The notes under the pieces were generated by a model. That model was given only the letters and a program-made list of their open reading frames with translations, was not told the DNA's origin and searched no databases. Positions 5,481 to 6,325 of a stretch of 6,325 bases of DNA are shown one piece after another. Location: positions 1 to 6,325 of the forward strand of contig JAFSYD010000183.1 of the NCBI GenBank assembly GCA_017443685.1. The letters are read 5' to 3'. A program made the translations under genes and the position numbers. The first letter of the stretch is position 1. Each line of letters begins with the position of its first letter. The stretch comes from Lachnospiraceae bacterium. Lineage in GTDB: Bacteria > Bacillota > Clostridia > Lachnospirales > Lachnospiraceae.

Positions 5481-5497
5481 AGGAGGAGGAGAAAGGA
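5481..5497 (+). promoter_or_regulatory. Extended purine-rich ribosome binding site of the carboxyltransferase gene
   Basis: AGGAGGAGGA (5481-5490) runs into GAAAGGA (5491-5497) just before the ATG at 5501. Several registers of the anti-Shine-Dalgarno match are possible; AGGAGGA at 5484-5490 has a 10-base spacing. It suggests strong translation and supports the start. Confidence 0.8.
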
Positions 5498-5500
5498 AAG

Positions 5501-6325
5501 ATGAGTAACATTACGGCACTCGAACGGATCGAGAATATGCTCGACGATCACAGCTTCGTGGAGCTTGCGCCGCTGGTAACGAGCCGTACGACGGATTTTA
5601 ATATGAATCCGGCGGCGACACCGTCCGACGGCGTGATCATCGGGCACGGACTGATCGACGGCAATATCGTGTTCATTTACAGTCAGGACGCGAGCGTGTT
5701 AGGCGGTTCGATCGGGGAGATGCACGCGAAGAAGCTGCGAATGATCTATGATATGGCGATCAAAATGGGTGCGCCGATCATTGGGTTTATCGACAGCACC
5801 GGTGTGCGTCTGCAGGAATCGGTCGATGCGGTGGAGTCGATCGGTATGTTGTACCGGATCGCGTCAAAAGCAAGCGGTGTGATCCCGCAGGTGCTCGGAA
5901 TTTTCGGCGGGTGCGGCGGTGCGCTTTCGGTTCTGGCGTCGATCTGTGATTTTGTTTATATGTCCAATGACGCGTCCCGTTTTATGAACGCGCCGGACGC
6001 GATCACCGGGAATACAAAGGCGACGCTCGATACCTCGTGCGCACAGTTCCAGTTCGAGGAGGCGGGCAGTGTGGACGGCATCGGTTCCGAGGTTGAGGTC
6101 TTAGTGCAGATCCGCCAGCTCATTTCCATTTTACCGGGTTCGAACAGGGAGCGCGGCGGTTATGTTATGGGCTGCGTGGATGATCCGAACCGCGCGGCGG
6201 TCGGCCTGGAAGACAAGCGTGACAACATCGAAAGCTTTGCAAAAGAGATTTCCGACGACAAATTATTTATTCCGATCAAGAGCGGATACGCGACCGATAT
6301 GACTGCGGGCTTCATCCGCCTGAAC
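5501..6325 (+). CDS. Biotin-dependent acyl-CoA carboxyltransferase subunit (MmdA/AccD-like), 3' end outside window
   Basis: The frame runs open for 275 codons to the window edge with no stop. The product belongs to the crotonase-fold carboxyltransferase family, which moves CO2 between carboxybiotin and an acyl-CoA or oxo-acid. Related members are methylmalonyl-CoA decarboxylase alpha and acetyl-/propionyl-CoA carboxylase beta subunits. Visible features are DGVIIGHGLIDGNIVFIYSQ (43-62), ASVLGGSIGEMHAKK (64-78), IGFIDSTGVRLQESVDAV (94-111), the oxyanion-loop region FGGCGGALSVLA (135-146) and NAPDAITGNTKATLDT (163-178). It diverges from typical MmdA: DSTGVRLQES stands where DSGGARIQEG is usual, and GGCGGAL where GPCAGGA is usual. 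Full-length members are about 450-510 residues, so roughly the C-terminal half is missing. Related anaerobes keep such a gene with biotin-carrier and sodium-pumping decarboxylase subunits, which would lie downstream, out of view. The substrate cannot be assigned. Confidence 0.85.
   Translation, partial: MSNITALERIENMLDDHSFVELAPLVTSRTTDFNMNPAATPSDGVIIGHGLIDGNIVFIYSQDASVLGGSIGEMHAKKLRMIYDMAIKMGAPIIGFIDSTGVRLQESVDAVESIGMLYRIASKASGVIPQVLGIFGGCGGALSVLASICDFVYMSNDASRFMNAPDAITGNTKATLDTSCAQFQFEEAGSVDGIGSEVEVLVQIRQLISILPGSNRERGGYVMGCVDDPNRAAVGLEDKRDNIESFAKEISDDKLFIPIKSGYATDMTAGFIRLN

Noticed and set aside
5396..5647. Reverse-strand open frame across the leader and the start of the carboxyltransferase
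   Set aside because: Its product resembles no family. It runs antisense to a clear coding start and through the leader hairpin.
1..6325. Apparent abundance of GATC sites
   Set aside because: They mostly arise from frequent Asp GAT and Ile ATC codons, the latter after codons ending in G. Without counting against a codon-shuffled control there is no basis for a signal.

Overview
The window looks like ordinary chromosome from a Gram-positive Bacillota, most likely a Clostridia member of the Lachnospiraceae type. The reasons are the strong AGGAGG-type ribosome binding sites, the der-plsY-gpsA gene order typical of that group, the use of PlsY and ScpA/ScpB, and a carboxyltransferase of the kind these anaerobes place with sodium-pumping decarboxylase genes. 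Every gene is on the + strand. I see no mobile elements, CRISPR arrays, tRNA or rRNA.

Layout. (1) Bases 1-2913 are a tightly packed housekeeping block: the 3' part of der (ribosome assembly GTPase), plsY (glycerol-3-phosphate acyltransferase), gpsA (glycerol-3-phosphate dehydrogenase) and dut (dUTPase). der/plsY overlap by 1 base and gpsA/dut by 7. plsY and gpsA work in sequence: GpsA makes sn-glycerol-3-phosphate and PlsY acylates it to start membrane phospholipid synthesis. (2) Bases 3008-3661 encode a phosphoribosyltransferase-fold protein whose PRPP loop lacks the usual acidic pair, so its catalytic status is uncertain. (3) Bases 3698-5332 are the condensin-accessory block scpA-scpB, with a good sigma-A-like promoter just before scpA and an unusual gap of about 214 bases between the scpA stop and the conserved start of scpB. 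(4) Bases 5333-5500 are a structured leader with two clear hairpins and a palindrome. (5) From 5501 to the window edge is the first 275 codons of a biotin-dependent carboxyltransferase, cut off by the end of the window.

None of the genes is a new type of system. The best leads are the structured leader before the carboxyltransferase, the degenerate phosphoribosyltransferase, and a recurring arrangement in which a hairpin sits directly before the ribosome binding site (phosphoribosyltransferase gene, scpB). No hairpin followed by a T-run, and so no convincing intrinsic terminator, was found anywhere in the window.
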